Shown here in pieces: positions 1-8,247 of a stretch of DNA of 54,049 bases (the first letter of the stretch is position 1; each line of letters starts with the position of its first letter). The notes beneath the pieces are model-generated. The model saw only the letters and a program-made list of their open reading frames with translations, was not told where the DNA came from and searched no databases. The stretch lies in the NCBI RefSeq assembly GCF_014253075.1, contig NZ_JACLZJ010000013.1, forward strand, positions 1-54,049, read 5' to 3'. The stretch is from Ochrobactrum sp. CM-21-5. GTDB lineage: Bacteria; Pseudomonadota; Alphaproteobacteria; Rhizobiales; Rhizobiaceae. Made by a program: the position numbers and the translations under genes.

Positions 1-118
1 TTCGCCCGGTCAACGCCGCCGACCTACTCACAAACCAACACACTGTCAATCCATTTTCTGCCAACTCAAGGGACGAACCTGTCTGCCGCTAGCAGCGTCG
101 CCGCCCTCGTTGTGGCGC

Positions 119-148
119 TATATAGACCCCGCCAAACAAAACTGTCAA
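119..148 (-). promoter_or_regulatory. Strong sigma-70 promoter firing leftward, probably of an rRNA operon
   Basis: Read on the minus strand there is a perfect -35 TTGACA (143-148) and, 17 bp on, a -10 CTATAT (120-125; TATATA at 119-124 with an 18-bp spacer). A second TTGACA lies further downstream on the same strand (44-49) with a poorer -10 near 22-27, so tandem promoters are possible. Near-consensus hexamers and a GC-rich leader are typical of Rhizobiales rrn promoters. No rRNA sequence is inside the window, so the target is inferred. Confidence 0.55.
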
Positions 149-256
149 CGACATTATCTAAAAAAATCCAATTTTCTTTTCCACAGGCGATATGGTGTCT
201 TTTAACCCGATTTCAACCATAGCAGCCCGGCTGATTCTCATAAGTGCGACAACGAA

Positions 257-1138
257 ATGACAGACAGAATGATAAGCTATCACATCGGCATTGACGGCGG
301 CGGTAGTGGCTGCAGAGCTATTCTCGCCGACGCGAATGGCCAGGTTATTGGGCAAGGCACGGCGGGGCCGGCCAATATCGGCGCGGATATCGATAATGCG
401 CTACGTCATATAATGGAGGCGTCTAGGCTGGCCATTTTCAATGCCAACGCAGAGCCATCCATATTAAGAAAGACAAATGCCGTGCTGGGTCTTGCAGGAG
501 CGAACTCAGTTTCAGATCACAAGGGCATTTATAAGGTACTGCCATTTGCAAGCTGCCGTATCGTGTCTGACGCCACAACCGCAATACAAGGCGCGCTTGG
601 TGACGGTGAGGGCGTCAATGTTATTCTCGGCACCGGCTCGGCCTTCGTAAAGAGAGCGGGAGGATTAGTCGAGGTGATCGGAGGTCGCGGCTTTATGCTG
701 AGCGATCACGCAGGCGGCGCGCGGCTGGGTCGTGAAGTGTTGGAAGCAGCGCTTCTGGCTTATGACGGAATGGGGGATCTGACCGGGCTCACCGACGCCG
801 TGCTGGCACGATTCGATGAGGACGCCCACAAGATAACTGCATTTTCCCGTACGGCGAGCGCTGCCGACTACGCCGCGTTCGCGCCCCTTGTCTTGGATCA
901 CGCAGCGGAGCACGACACGCTCGCACTTTCAATCATGCATCGCGCCTGTGAGAGTATTCGCCGGGGGCTTGAACGTTTGAACGTGGAAAGGCTTGGTCGT
1001 TTCACGGTGACCGGAGGGCTTGCTTCCTCCTATACCAGCCTTCCTTTTTTGCCCTACCGCACATTCTATACGCCTCCACTTGGCGATGCTTTGCAGGGCG
1101 CTTTGTCTCTTGCCTTGCAGTCCGGCGGACGAGATTAA
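257..1138 (+). CDS. BadF/BadG/BcrA/BcrD-family ATPase, likely N-acetylglucosamine kinase
   Basis: A 293-residue sugar-kinase-fold protein (ASKHA superfamily). The N-terminal phosphate-1 loop GIDGGGSGCRA is visible at about residues 11-21, an adenosine/phosphate motif GTGSA near residue 125 and a GGRGFMLSDHAGGA segment near 142-155, the pattern of BadF/BadG-type GlcNAc kinases. Family knowledge suggests ATP-dependent phosphorylation of an amino sugar in the cytoplasm; the substrate cannot be read from sequence. The ATG at 257 is used; a second in-frame ATG at 269 is a possible start and neither has a strong ribosome site. It is followed by a hairpin and appears monocistronic, with no transporter or deacetylase beside it. 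Confidence 0.75.
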   Translation: MTDRMISYHIGIDGGGSGCRAILADANGQVIGQGTAGPANIGADIDNALRHIMEASRLAIFNANAEPSILRKTNAVLGLAGANSVSDHKGIYKVLPFASCRIVSDATTAIQGALGDGEGVNVILGTGSAFVKRAGGLVEVIGGRGFMLSDHAGGARLGREVLEAALLAYDGMGDLTGLTDAVLARFDEDAHKITAFSRTASAADYAAFAPLVLDHAAEHDTLALSIMHRACESIRRGLERLNVERLGRFTVTGGLASSYTSLPFLPYRTFYTPPLGDALQGALSLALQSGGRD

Positions 1139-1192
1139 CTGCAAGCGGGGAAAAAACTTGTCGCAGGCGGGTTTACCTCCTAACGTCATTTT

Positions 1193-1225
1193 ATCAGGCG
1201 CGTATTGATGTGCTTTTCGCCTGAT
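1193..1225 (+). terminator. Possible terminator after the kinase gene
   Basis: Perfect 8-bp arms ATCAGGCG and CGCCTGAT enclose a 17-nt loop and are followed by TTTTATATATA. The long loop makes it weaker than a textbook terminator. It lies 55 bp after the kinase stop and before the Rrf2 gene, whose promoter may overlap the AT-rich stretch just downstream. Confidence 0.45.
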
Positions 1226-1340
1226 TTTATATATAGTGGCGCCAATTTGATCCGGTGCGGCCCGCTTAAGATATCTTTTTATGCATTTGCGGACGGGAAA
1301 CCGGCTCCCACGTTCTCCGCCAATGCCTTACAGGGGCGGC

Positions 1341-1772
1341 ATGCTGACCAAAAAAGGCAAATACGGCCTAAAAGCCATGGTGCATCTGGCAGGCATACCA
1401 GATGGCCAACTGGTTTCCGCCAGTGAAATCGCTGAAAAACACCATATTCCACGCAAGTTTCTCGACAATATTTTCACCGAACTGCGCAATGCCGGATTTG
1501 TATTGAGCCGCAAAGGCAAAGGCGGGGGCTTCTGCCTTGCCCGCCCCGCCAACGAAATTGCCATCGGAAATATCATTCGCGCCCTCGACGGCGCGCTGGC
1601 TCCCATCGCCTGTGCCAGCAAGACGGATTACCACCCCTGTGACGACTGTGAAGAAGATGAATGCGAAGTGCGCCAGATGATGCTGGATGTGCGGGAAGCA
1701 ATCGCAAACGTGCTGGATCATCGCACGCTCGCCGACAGCAAGGCACTGGAGATCGTTTCGCTGTCGCAATAG
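1341..1772 (+). CDS. Rrf2-family transcriptional regulator
   Basis: A 143-residue Rrf2 protein. The N-terminal winged helix-turn-helix spans about residues 1-70, with the wing RKGKGGGFCLARPA typical of the family. Cysteines at 91, 100, 103 and 108 form a cluster like the Fe-S ligating set of IscR/NsrR, but the spacing (C-x8-C-x2-C-x4-C) is not that of IscR, so a redox or Fe-S sensing role is inferred. It does not resemble RirA. The ATG at 1341 is preceded by CAGGGG; longer in-frame starts upstream add a non-homologous tail. Its stop is 8 bp from the convergent COG0523 gene. The target genes are unknown. Confidence 0.82.
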   Translation: MLTKKGKYGLKAMVHLAGIPDGQLVSASEIAEKHHIPRKFLDNIFTELRNAGFVLSRKGKGGGFCLARPANEIAIGNIIRALDGALAPIACASKTDYHPCDDCEEDECEVRQMMLDVREAIANVLDHRTLADSKALEIVSLSQ

Positions 1773-1780
1773 CCGTAAGA

Positions 1781-2983
1781 TCAGGCGACCGCCGACCAAT
1801 TCGGGAAAGGATCATCGAGCAGCGACCATCGCTCCGGCATGAACTGCTCTTCCGGAACGAGGCAGCGATCCAACTCGTCGGCAATTGCCTTTTTCTCCAT
1901 TGGATCCACACCGATAAATACGATCTCCTGCCTGCGGTCACCCCATTCCTGATGGAAATAAGGTTCCATCGCATGTTGCCACTTCGGCTCGGCGGGCCAA
2001 TATTGCTTTGGTACAGCCGACCACCAGCGTCCCCGTTTTCCTGTGCGCACCAGCGAACCCGCCTGGCTCAGTTCGCCGACAAAGTCCGGCCGTGTTGCCA
2101 GCCAGAAGAAGCCCTTTGCCCGTACGACCCCCGGCCAGTTTTTATCAATGAAAGCCTGGAAGCGAGCTGGATCGAAAGGTCTCCGTGCCCGGTAGACGAA
2201 CGAGCGCACGCCATATTCCTCCGTTTCGGGGATGTGATCCTTGAAACCATATAGCTCTTTATACCAAAGCGGATTCTCATGTGCCTTGTTGAAATCGAAC
2301 AGGCGCGTGTCGAAAATCGCATCGAGCGCAACTTGTCCGAAATCCACTTCCTCGATCCGTGCATCGGAATTGAGCGAGCGTATGACCTTGCGAGCCAGAT
2401 CACGCTCTTCGGCTGACGCAGCCGATATCTTGTTCAGTACGATAACATCCGCAAATTCGATCTGCTCGACCAGAAGATCGACAAGCGTGCGCTCATCTTC
2501 CTCGCCGAGCGCTTCACCACGATCACGAAGAAAATCGCTGGACGCGTAATCCTTCAGCAAGTTGGCGGCATCCACGACCGTCACCATCGTATCGAGCCTA
2601 GCAACATCCGACAGGCTTGCGCCCTTCTCGTCACGAAATTCGAAAGTTGCAGCTACCGGCAATGGCTCTGAAATGCCGGTCGATTCTATCAGCAGATAGT
2701 CGAACCGTCCCTGAGCCGCCAAATGTGTGACTTCTTTCAAAAGGTCATCGCGCAGCGTGCAGCAGATGCAGCCATTGGTCATTTCGACGAGTTGCTCTTC
2801 CGTGCGCGAAAGATTGGCGCCACCCTCGCGGATGAGTGCGGCATCAATATTGATTTCGCTCATATCGTTGACGATCACTGCGACGCGGCGATGCTCACGA
2901 TTGTTAAGCACGTGATTAAGAAGTGTCGTCTTCCCCGCTCCTAGAAAGCCGGACAAGACCGTAACGGGCAGCCTCTGTTTCAT
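1781..2983 (-). CDS. COG0523 (CobW/ZigA-type) metal-chaperone GTPase
   Basis: A 400-residue G3E GTPase of the COG0523 family. Seen: Walker [10 protein letters not shown] at residues 12-20, the metal-binding CxCC motif CICC at 72-75, an NKxS-like guanine motif (NKIS), and a CobW C-terminal domain over roughly the last 130 residues. Members near zinc uptake genes act as zinc chaperones or allocation GTPases during zinc starvation. It lies 31 bp after the DUF4198 gene and so shares that gene's promoter with its Zur-type operator at 3777-3791. The zinc role rather than cobalamin is therefore inferred from context; no cobalamin genes are present. Confidence 0.85.
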   Translation of the reverse strand: MKQRLPVTVLSGFLGAGKTTLLNHVLNNREHRRVAVIVNDMSEINIDAALIREGGANLSRTEEQLVEMTNGCICCTLRDDLLKEVTHLAAQGRFDYLLIESTGISEPLPVAATFEFRDEKGASLSDVARLDTMVTVVDAANLLKDYASSDFLRDRGEALGEEDERTLVDLLVEQIEFADVIVLNKISAASAEERDLARKVIRSLNSDARIEEVDFGQVALDAIFDTRLFDFNKAHENPLWYKELYGFKDHIPETEEYGVRSFVYRARRPFDPARFQAFIDKNWPGVVRAKGFFWLATRPDFVGELSQAGSLVRTGKRGRWWSAVPKQYWPAEPKWQHAMEPYFHQEWGDRRQEIVFIGVDPMEKKAIADELDRCLVPEEQFMPERWSLLDDPFPNWSAVA

Positions 2984-3014
2984 GGCACCATTCCTATATC
3001 GTAATTGGGCACGG

Positions 3015-3761
3015 TCAGTCGTGATGATGGTGATCCAGATTGAAGGTCAGCGTTGTGAAATAGCTAAGCTTATCAATTCCTGTTGAATCGGGTTGCGGCC
3101 TGGAATAGCCCGCTCCCACAACATTGAGACCGGCATTGCGTATCCGGATTTTTGCAATACCGTCAGCGTCAGTCTTGACCGGCGCGGCGCGGCTGTCATT
3201 TACGTAGTCTGCTGTAACGGGGATGCCTTCCGCCGGCTTACCGTCGAACAGCACTAGCACTGGAAGCTCGTTGCCAGCCTCAAGAATCGTCGGATCCAGC
3301 AACGGGACGATCTCAAACGGCAGTCCCTGTGGCACAGGCTTCTTGCGCAAGTGGTCCAGCACAGCCACTGCAAATTTCTGACTCCTGCTCGTTTGCTTTG
3401 CGTCTGTAACATCCGTTTTCGGCTTGTTGACCCACTTGCCGTCCGGACTTTCGGTCCAGAATCCATTATCAAACGTAGCGCTGACAACCACAGCATCTTT
3501 CGGCACGTCAAGAAGGGCATGGCCCTCTTGCCGCCTGACCTCGACAGCGACCTCGGTGCCATCGACATCCCTGGCGGTTATCGTCTTCAGTTTCTGTGGA
3601 TCATAGGCCTCATCGCTAGCGCCATGGCCATAGATTACAGCTTGCGTTCCATGCCGTTCGGCAATCCAGATACCATGAGCACCGGCTGTAGCCGGAGCCA
3701 GGAACATTGCCGCTGCAAAACCCGCCGCACCGGCCTGAAGGACTTTCGCGATGTTCGGCAT
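3015..3761 (-). CDS. DUF4198 periplasmic metal-binding protein
   Basis: A 248-residue exported protein with a signal peptide (residues 1 to about 28, cleavage after AGA), which would leave histidine as the mature N-terminal residue (HGIW), and a C-terminal metal-ligand tail ending HHHHD. The body matches DUF4198, a periplasmic family often found with nickel, cobalt or zinc uptake systems. It is the first gene of an operon with the COG0523 GTPase. The ribosome site AGGAG sits 6 bp before the ATG, and a Zur-type operator lies immediately upstream. A role in binding zinc for uptake is inferred; the exact ligand is not shown. Confidence 0.75.
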   Translation of the reverse strand: MPNIAKVLQAGAAGFAAAMFLAPATAGAHGIWIAERHGTQAVIYGHGASDEAYDPQKLKTITARDVDGTEVAVEVRRQEGHALLDVPKDAVVVSATFDNGFWTESPDGKWVNKPKTDVTDAKQTSRSQKFAVAVLDHLRKKPVPQGLPFEIVPLLDPTILEAGNELPVLVLFDGKPAEGIPVTADYVNDSRAAPVKTDADGIAKIRIRNAGLNVVGAGYSRPQPDSTGIDKLSYFTTLTFNLDHHHHD

Positions 3762-3776
3762 TCACATCTCCTATAA

Positions 3777-3791
3777 TGTTATATCATTACG
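3777..3791 (-). promoter_or_regulatory. Zur-type operator upstream of DUF4198-COG0523 operon
   Basis: TGTTATATCATTACG fits the pattern YGTTAT-N3-ATWACR shared with two sites in the znuA-znuC intergenic region. It lies within a 16-bp inverted repeat TAATG-N6-CATTA. It ends 15 bp before the start codon, next to the ribosome site, a position suited to repression. Zur as the binder is inferred from the matching sites and from zur in the same locus. Confidence 0.6.
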
Positions 3792-3809
3792 TTAAAGATT
3801 CCAAAAACA

Positions 3810-3827
3810 GGCGGCAGTACTGCCGCC
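3810..3827 (-). terminator. Palindromic terminator downstream of znuA
   Basis: The perfect 18-bp palindrome GGCGGCAGTACTGCCGCC is followed on the minus strand by TGTTTTT. On the plus strand it is followed by ATTTGTTTTT, so it could act both ways. It lies about 175 bp after the znuA stop and separates znuA transcripts from the DUF4198 promoter. The stretch between 3828 and 4000 shows nothing else recognisable. Confidence 0.55.
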
Positions 3828-4000
3828 CATTTGTTTTTCGAATAGAATTTCATTAGATGCATCATCCCGTTCCGAAAGCGCGACGCACTACCAGATAGGA
3901 CATCAATTCAAGCCTCACTGGGAGACGCTGGAGTATGCCCCCCAAGATCAGGGACCGGATTGGGGTTAATTCACCCAAAACCGCGACTGCTCCAGCAGGG

Positions 4001-4960
4001 CTATTTCGACAGGCAGTTTTTCAGCGAGTGCGCCAGATTGCTGATAAGCTGCTGATAAAGATCCGGGCCATCCCTTAGTTCCGCGCCGAGCGGATCGAGA
4101 ACGCCGGTCTTCGCATCTGTTCCATCGATGACCGTATTAACCAGCTTTGGCTCGAACTGCGGTTCGGAGAAGACACAGGCTGCGCCAAGCGATTTAATCT
4201 TGTCATGAATCTCCTTGATCCGCGCTGCACCTGGCGCCTTTTCCGGACTGACCGTGATGGAGCCTGCCGCCTTGATACCAAAACGGTTCTCGAAATACTG
4301 GTAGGCGTCGTGGAAAACGATAAACGGCTTGTCCTTGACCGCCCCTAGTTCTGCCGTGACTTCTTTTGTCAGCGCATTGAGCTTTTCGGCGTAGGCTTTG
4401 GCGTTCTTCTCATATTGGGCGGCATGTTCCGGATCGCTTTCACTCAGCACTCTGGCAATATCGCCCGCCAGAACCTTGCCATTTTCAGGATCAAGCCAGA
4501 AATGCAGATCGTATTCACCATGATGATCATGGTGCCCCTCCCCTGCTTCGGCCGCGTGATCGTGATCTTCGTGGCCATGATCATGCGCCTCGAACGGGCC
4601 GCCCTCGCGGAATTTCAGTCGGGTCAAACCTTCGGCATCACCGAGCGCTACGACCGTTGCCCCCTCACCCAGCGTATCGATCGACTTGTCAAGGAAGGTT
4701 TCCATCGACGGCCCGGCCCAGAAAATGACTTTTGCATGTTCTATTGCTTCGGCATCCGAAGGCTTCAGACTGTAAACATGTTCAGATCCCGCGCCCTGCA
4801 CGATCAGCTTCGGCTCACCAACGCCCTGCATGACAGCGGCAACAATTGAATGAAGCGGCTTGATCGAAACGACGACGCCCTCTCGTTCGGCGGCGAATGA
4901 AACGCCACCCAAACCAGCCATAAATGCGGATGCGAGAAGCAGGGAACGGAAATGTTTCAT
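4001..4960 (-). CDS. znuA: Zinc ABC transporter, periplasmic binding protein ZnuA
   Basis: A 319-residue cluster A-I metal-binding lipoprotein-like or periplasmic protein. Seen: signal peptide MKHFRSLLLASAFMAGLGGV, the first ligand region with a conserved His in GSEHVY, a His/Asp/Glu-rich mobile loop at about 125-150 (HDHGHEDHDHAAEAGEGHHD), then the LHFWLDP motif with the second His, a third near FHDAYQYF, and a C-terminal Asp region. This set is that of zinc rather than manganese binding proteins. The ATG at 4960 has GAGAGAG before it; an upstream in-frame start at 4993 would place extra residues before the signal peptide. It is divergent from znuC with two Zur-type sites between them. Confidence 0.93.
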   Translation of the reverse strand: MKHFRSLLLASAFMAGLGGVSFAAEREGVVVSIKPLHSIVAAVMQGVGEPKLIVQGAGSEHVYSLKPSDAEAIEHAKVIFWAGPSMETFLDKSIDTLGEGATVVALGDAEGLTRLKFREGGPFEAHDHGHEDHDHAAEAGEGHHDHHGEYDLHFWLDPENGKVLAGDIARVLSESDPEHAAQYEKNAKAYAEKLNALTKEVTAELGAVKDKPFIVFHDAYQYFENRFGIKAAGSITVSPEKAPGAARIKEIHDKIKSLGAACVFSEPQFEPKLVNTVIDGTDAKTGVLDPLGAELRDGPDLYQQLISNLAHSLKNCLSK

Positions 4961-5005
4961 GGTCTCTCTCTTGAACGCCGAAAGGAGTATCACACTCGAT
5001 TGATA

Positions 5006-5020
5006 TGTTATTTTATTACA
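5006..5020. promoter_or_regulatory. Zur-type operator 1 in znuA-znuC divergent promoter
   Basis: TGTTATTTTATTACA matches YGTTAT-N3-ATWACR and is part of the wider inverted repeat TATGT-N9-ACATA (5004-5022). It is 46 bp before znuA. Its start is 22 bp (about two helical turns) from the second site, so two Zur dimers could bind on one face of the DNA. Confidence 0.6.
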
Positions 5021-5027
5021 TAAGTTG

Positions 5028-5042
5028 CGTTATGCTATAACG
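5028..5042. promoter_or_regulatory. Zur-type operator 2 in znuA-znuC divergent promoter
   Basis: CGTTATGCTATAACG is a perfect inverted repeat with 6-bp arms around GCT and the best match of the three sites to YGTTAT-N3-ATWACR. It lies on the znuC side of the divergent intergenic region. Confidence 0.65.
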
Positions 5043-5184
5043 TCTGCCATAAAGTGAAGCAACCCCATTTTTGGAGAAATCCACACCAGCATCTGGATGC
5101 ATCAAAAAGGCTCTGGGAAAAATTCCGAATCGGCAGATGATCCACCGTCAAGAAAACAAGCAGGCAGCGAGAGCCCGATACTAT

Positions 5185-6027
5185 ATGGCCAAAAAGACCG
5201 TCTTCCCCTCCAAGCCCGTGCGGGACACCTTGATTGAACTGAAGAGCGCCGGGATTTATCGCGACGGACGCTGGCTTGTGCGCGATGTCGAGTTGGGTGT
5301 TCAGCGCGGTGAGATTGTAACCCTTATCGGTCCCAATGGCGCAGGCAAAAGCACTGCTGCCAAGATGGCGCTGCGCATCCTGAAGCCGGACGAAGGTGAA
5401 GTACGCCACGCACCGGACCTTCGCATCGGTTATGTGCCCCAGAAAATCAACATCGACCGCACCTTACCACTCTCCGTGGAGCGGCTTATGGCGCTGACGG
5501 GGCCTTTGTCCAAGCAGGATATAGACACTGCACTCGAAGCTGTCGGCATACCGCATCTTCTGAAAGCGGAAGTCGCGCATCTTTCCGGCGGTGAGTTTCA
5601 GCGTGCGCTGATGGCGCGCGCCCTTGCCCGCAAGCCGGACCTGATGGTGCTGGACGAACCGGTGCAGGGCGTCGATTTTTCCGGTGAGGCCGCGCTCTAT
5701 GAACTCATTGCCAGACTACGTGACGATACGGGCTGCGGCATATTGCTGATTTCGCACGACCTCCATCTGGTGATGGCAGCAACCGACCGCGTCATCTGCC
5801 TGAACGGTCATGTCTGTTGCAGCGGCACGCCGCGCGACGTGACGTCGAGTCCGGAATATATGCGTCTGTTCGGAAGCCGCGCCGTGGGACCGCTTGCCGT
5901 CTACGAACATCATCACGACCATACCCATCTGTCCGACGGGCGCGTGCTGCACGCTGACGGTTCGGTGACGGATGACTGTCATTCGGAAGTTGGTCATCAC
6001 CATAAAGAGGGCGAACACCGTGCTTGA
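5185..6027 (+). CDS. znuC: Zinc ABC transporter ATP-binding protein ZnuC
   Basis: An ABC ATPase of 280 residues from the ATG at 5185 (MAKKTVFPS); ATGs at 5137 and 5071 are in frame and could add 16 or 38 residues, and no start has a strong ribosome site. Seen: Walker A GPNGAGKST, Q-loop VPQK, signature LSGGEFQRALMARAL, Walker B LMVLDEP and the H-loop in LLISHDLHLV. Beyond the domain there is a His-rich C-terminal tail (HHHDHTH and later HHHKEGEH), a known trait of zinc-importer ATPases. It overlaps znuB by 8 bp, so the two are translationally coupled. Confidence 0.92.
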   Translation: MAKKTVFPSKPVRDTLIELKSAGIYRDGRWLVRDVELGVQRGEIVTLIGPNGAGKSTAAKMALRILKPDEGEVRHAPDLRIGYVPQKINIDRTLPLSVERLMALTGPLSKQDIDTALEAVGIPHLLKAEVAHLSGGEFQRALMARALARKPDLMVLDEPVQGVDFSGEAALYELIARLRDDTGCGILLISHDLHLVMAATDRVICLNGHVCCSGTPRDVTSSPEYMRLFGSRAVGPLAVYEHHHDHTHLSDGRVLHADGSVTDDCHSEVGHHHKEGEHRA

Positions 6028-6838
6028 CGATTTCTTCACTCGCGCGCTCGTCGCCGGCGTAGGACTGGCACTGACCACCGGACCTCTTGGCTGTTTCATC
6101 GTCTGGCGCCGTATGGCCTATTTCGGCGATACCATGGCGCATTCAGCGCTCCTCGGCGTGGCGCTTGCATTGATTTTCGACATCAACCTGATGATTGGCG
6201 TTTTTGCCGTTGCGGTCGCGATCTCCGGCCTGCTGCTGTTGTTGCAGCGGCGCCATACATTGTCGGCGGATTCGCTGCTCGGCATCCTCTCGCATGCGAC
6301 CCTCTCGCTCGGCCTTGTCATCGTCGCCTTCATGACATGGGTGCGGGTCGACCTCCTCTCGTTCCTGTTCGGCGACATTCTCGCTGTCTCGCGCACGGAT
6401 ATCGCCTTCATCTATGGCGGCGGCGCGCTTGTGCTTGCAGCACTTGCAAGGCTTTGGCGCCCGTTTCTCGCGGCAACCGTCAGTGAAGACATTGCCCGTG
6501 CCGAGGGCATGAACCCCGCCCTGTCGCGCATCGTTTTCATGTTGCTACTTGCAATCGTCATCGCCATTGCGATGAAGATTGTCGGAATTCTGCTGATAAC
6601 GTCGCTGCTCATCATTCCTGCGGCAACGGCCCGCCGCTTTGCTTCCACCCCTGAGCAAATGGCGATTTTCGCTTCTCTGCTCGGGGCAGCGGGAGTGATT
6701 GGCGGCCTCTATGGTTCCGTGCATTTCGACACACCGTCCGGCCCATCAATTGTGGTCGCAGCACTTGCCATTTTCATTTTGAGTCTTTTGCCCCTACATA
6801 GAGGGAAGGCTTCAGCGAAACGGATCACTGGACAATGA
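6020..6838 (+). CDS. znuB: Zinc ABC transporter permease ZnuB
   Basis: A 272-residue ABC-3 family integral membrane protein with about eight hydrophobic segments from residue 8 to the C-terminus. The conserved GDTMAHSALLG segment near residue 40 and the cytoplasmic EGMNPALSRI loop (the ATPase contact) are visible. The start is a GTG at 6020 with AAGAGGG upstream; it begins inside the end of znuC. Its stop overlaps the zur start (ATGA), so znuC-znuB-zur is one operon. Confidence 0.93.
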   Translation: MLDDFFTRALVAGVGLALTTGPLGCFIVWRRMAYFGDTMAHSALLGVALALIFDINLMIGVFAVAVAISGLLLLLQRRHTLSADSLLGILSHATLSLGLVIVAFMTWVRVDLLSFLFGDILAVSRTDIAFIYGGGALVLAALARLWRPFLAATVSEDIARAEGMNPALSRIVFMLLLAIVIAIAMKIVGILLITSLLIIPAATARRFASTPEQMAIFASLLGAAGVIGGLYGSVHFDTPSGPSIVVAALAIFILSLLPLHRGKASAKRITGQ

Positions 6839-7251
6839 GCACCCATCACCATCATCATGCCCCCCAGGATTTGACCCGCAATCAGACACTGGTTTTCGAT
6901 GTTCTGTCGAAAGCGGAAGGCCCTCTCAGCGCCTATACCATTCTCGACCAGTTGCGCGACGAAGGTTTCCGCGCTCCACTTCAGGTCTATCGGGCGCTGG
7001 ACAAGCTGCTTGATTATGGAATGATCCACCGTCTGGAAAGCCTGAACGCATTCGTCGCCTGCGCCCAACCCCAGTGCCATCAGTTGGGCCTGGTCGCTTT
7101 CGCGATCTGTGAGAAATGCGGGCAGGTGACCGAGTTTTCCGATGCGACCATCGAGAATCTTGTGAGCGCCTGGAGCCTGCAGAACGGCTTTACGTCACGC
7201 AAGACAACGCTGGAATTGCGCGGCCTGTGCGAAGCATGCGGTGAACATTGA
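6835..7251 (+). CDS. zur: Zinc uptake regulator Zur (Fur family)
   Basis: A 138-residue Fur-family repressor. Seen: winged-helix N-terminal domain (about 15-85), a structural zinc site from two CxxC pairs (CEKC near residue 92 and CEAC near the end) and a regulatory His/Cys region. The N-terminus begins MSTHHHHH, a native His run. With zinc bound it should repress the uptake genes; three candidate operators lie in this locus and it is itself the last gene of the znuCB operon, giving negative autoregulation. The ATGA overlap with znuB fixes the start. Confidence 0.92.
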   Translation: MSTHHHHHAPQDLTRNQTLVFDVLSKAEGPLSAYTILDQLRDEGFRAPLQVYRALDKLLDYGMIHRLESLNAFVACAQPQCHQLGLVAFAICEKCGQVTEFSDATIENLVSAWSLQNGFTSRKTTLELRGLCEACGEH

Positions 7252-7396
7252 GGTCTGATCAGTCAGTTCTGATAAAATAGTATTCAGAAGCCTGCAGACG
7301 ATAACCATATCCACGATAACCGATCTTGACAGTAACCCTTCGGAAAGCCGCTCGGGCTAAAGCTCTCTTTGAGAGAATAGCAGGTAAGATATTGAT

Positions 7397-7732
7397 ATGG
7401 TTCGGATCAAGCCGCCACAGGAGCGGCGTAAACAGGAAAGACAGCGCACGCGATTGCGTTCGGGTAAAATCGTTGATCTTGATGGACGCTTTATCACCGA
7501 ATGCCAGTTAGGCGATATTGCTGCGCGCGGTGCGAAACTGCGAACAGTCGATACGGCAATTCTGCCAGAACGTTTCTGGCTTTTCGATGATTTCCATGCC
7601 CGCGCACTTCTGGCACGCGTCGCCTGGCGCGGCCAGCGGGAACTCGGTGTCGAGTTCATCACCGACCCTGCCATCCCTTCGCTGGACGAAACACGCCTGG
7701 TCCAGCTGGCCGGAAAATATTACTCGCTGTAA
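7397..7732 (+). CDS. PilZ-domain protein, candidate c-di-GMP receptor
   Basis: A 111-residue single-domain protein. The N-terminus holds the arginine motif (ERRKQERQRTRLR, residues 9-21) and, after about 20 residues, a DIAARGAKLR segment matching the PilZ [D/N]xSxxG region, with Ala where Ser is usual. These are the c-di-GMP contacts of PilZ domains, so binding is likely but affinity may be altered. It stands alone between zur and the flagellar block and overlaps the end of the convergent gene at 7720-8247 by 13 bp. A motility brake is inferred only from position. Confidence 0.75.
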   Translation: MVRIKPPQERRKQERQRTRLRSGKIVDLDGRFITECQLGDIAARGAKLRTVDTAILPERFWLFDDFHARALLARVAWRGQRELGVEFITDPAIPSLDETRLVQLAGKYYSL

Positions 7733-8247
7733 GATGTCGGCTCCGCGCCAGCCTGTTTGGCTGGTGCGGTCGACGACGACGTGCCGCGCATGTTCATGGC
7801 CCGAATTTCTTCCGCCGAAATATAGTTGAACTGCTCGACCAGAAGATCCTTGATAACCGGCTCTGGAAAGCGCGCATTGAGATCCGCTATGATCGATGCG
7901 CGCACATCCTCGAAGCTCACTTTTGCAACTTCTTTGGTATCGGAGTAGCTGCCGTAAAATTTGCGGAAGATTTCATCGTTGATGAAAAATTCGAGCGGCA
8001 CTGTAAGCTTCTTGCGGACATTCGAATCGACCGTGTAGACGAGCTGCGTCACCACATAACCGGCAACGTTGCTGTTCGAGATGATCGGTACGCTCATCAC
8101 ATCGGTCTTTATGTAGTCCACGCCGCCGAACCCGCCGACAGCAGCCTGTGCCTCACCGGACGATGAGGCATTCTGGCGGACTGCCATGAAAATCGACCCG
8201 AAAGCGACAGCGCAAATCCACAGGCCGACGGCAAGAATCCGGATCAT
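7720..8247 (-). CDS. Conserved membrane-anchored protein of the flagellar cluster, function unknown
   Basis: A 175-residue protein with one N-terminal membrane segment or uncleaved signal (about residues 3-22) and a periplasmic remainder. The body (YVVTQLVYTVDS, PLEFFINDEIFRKF, VRASIIADLNARFPEPVIKDLLVEQFNYI) resembles FliL-like small periplasmic domains in layout (single anchor, then an alpha/beta region ending in a helix) but I cannot assign it. The start ATG at 8247 overlaps the stop of the flgN-like gene, so it is the last gene of that flagellar operon. Confidence 0.6.
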   Translation of the reverse strand: MIRILAVGLWICAVAFGSIFMAVRQNASSSGEAQAAVGGFGGVDYIKTDVMSVPIISNSNVAGYVVTQLVYTVDSNVRKKLTVPLEFFINDEIFRKFYGSYSDTKEVAKVSFEDVRASIIADLNARFPEPVIKDLLVEQFNYISAEEIRAMNMRGTSSSTAPAKQAGAEPTSYSE

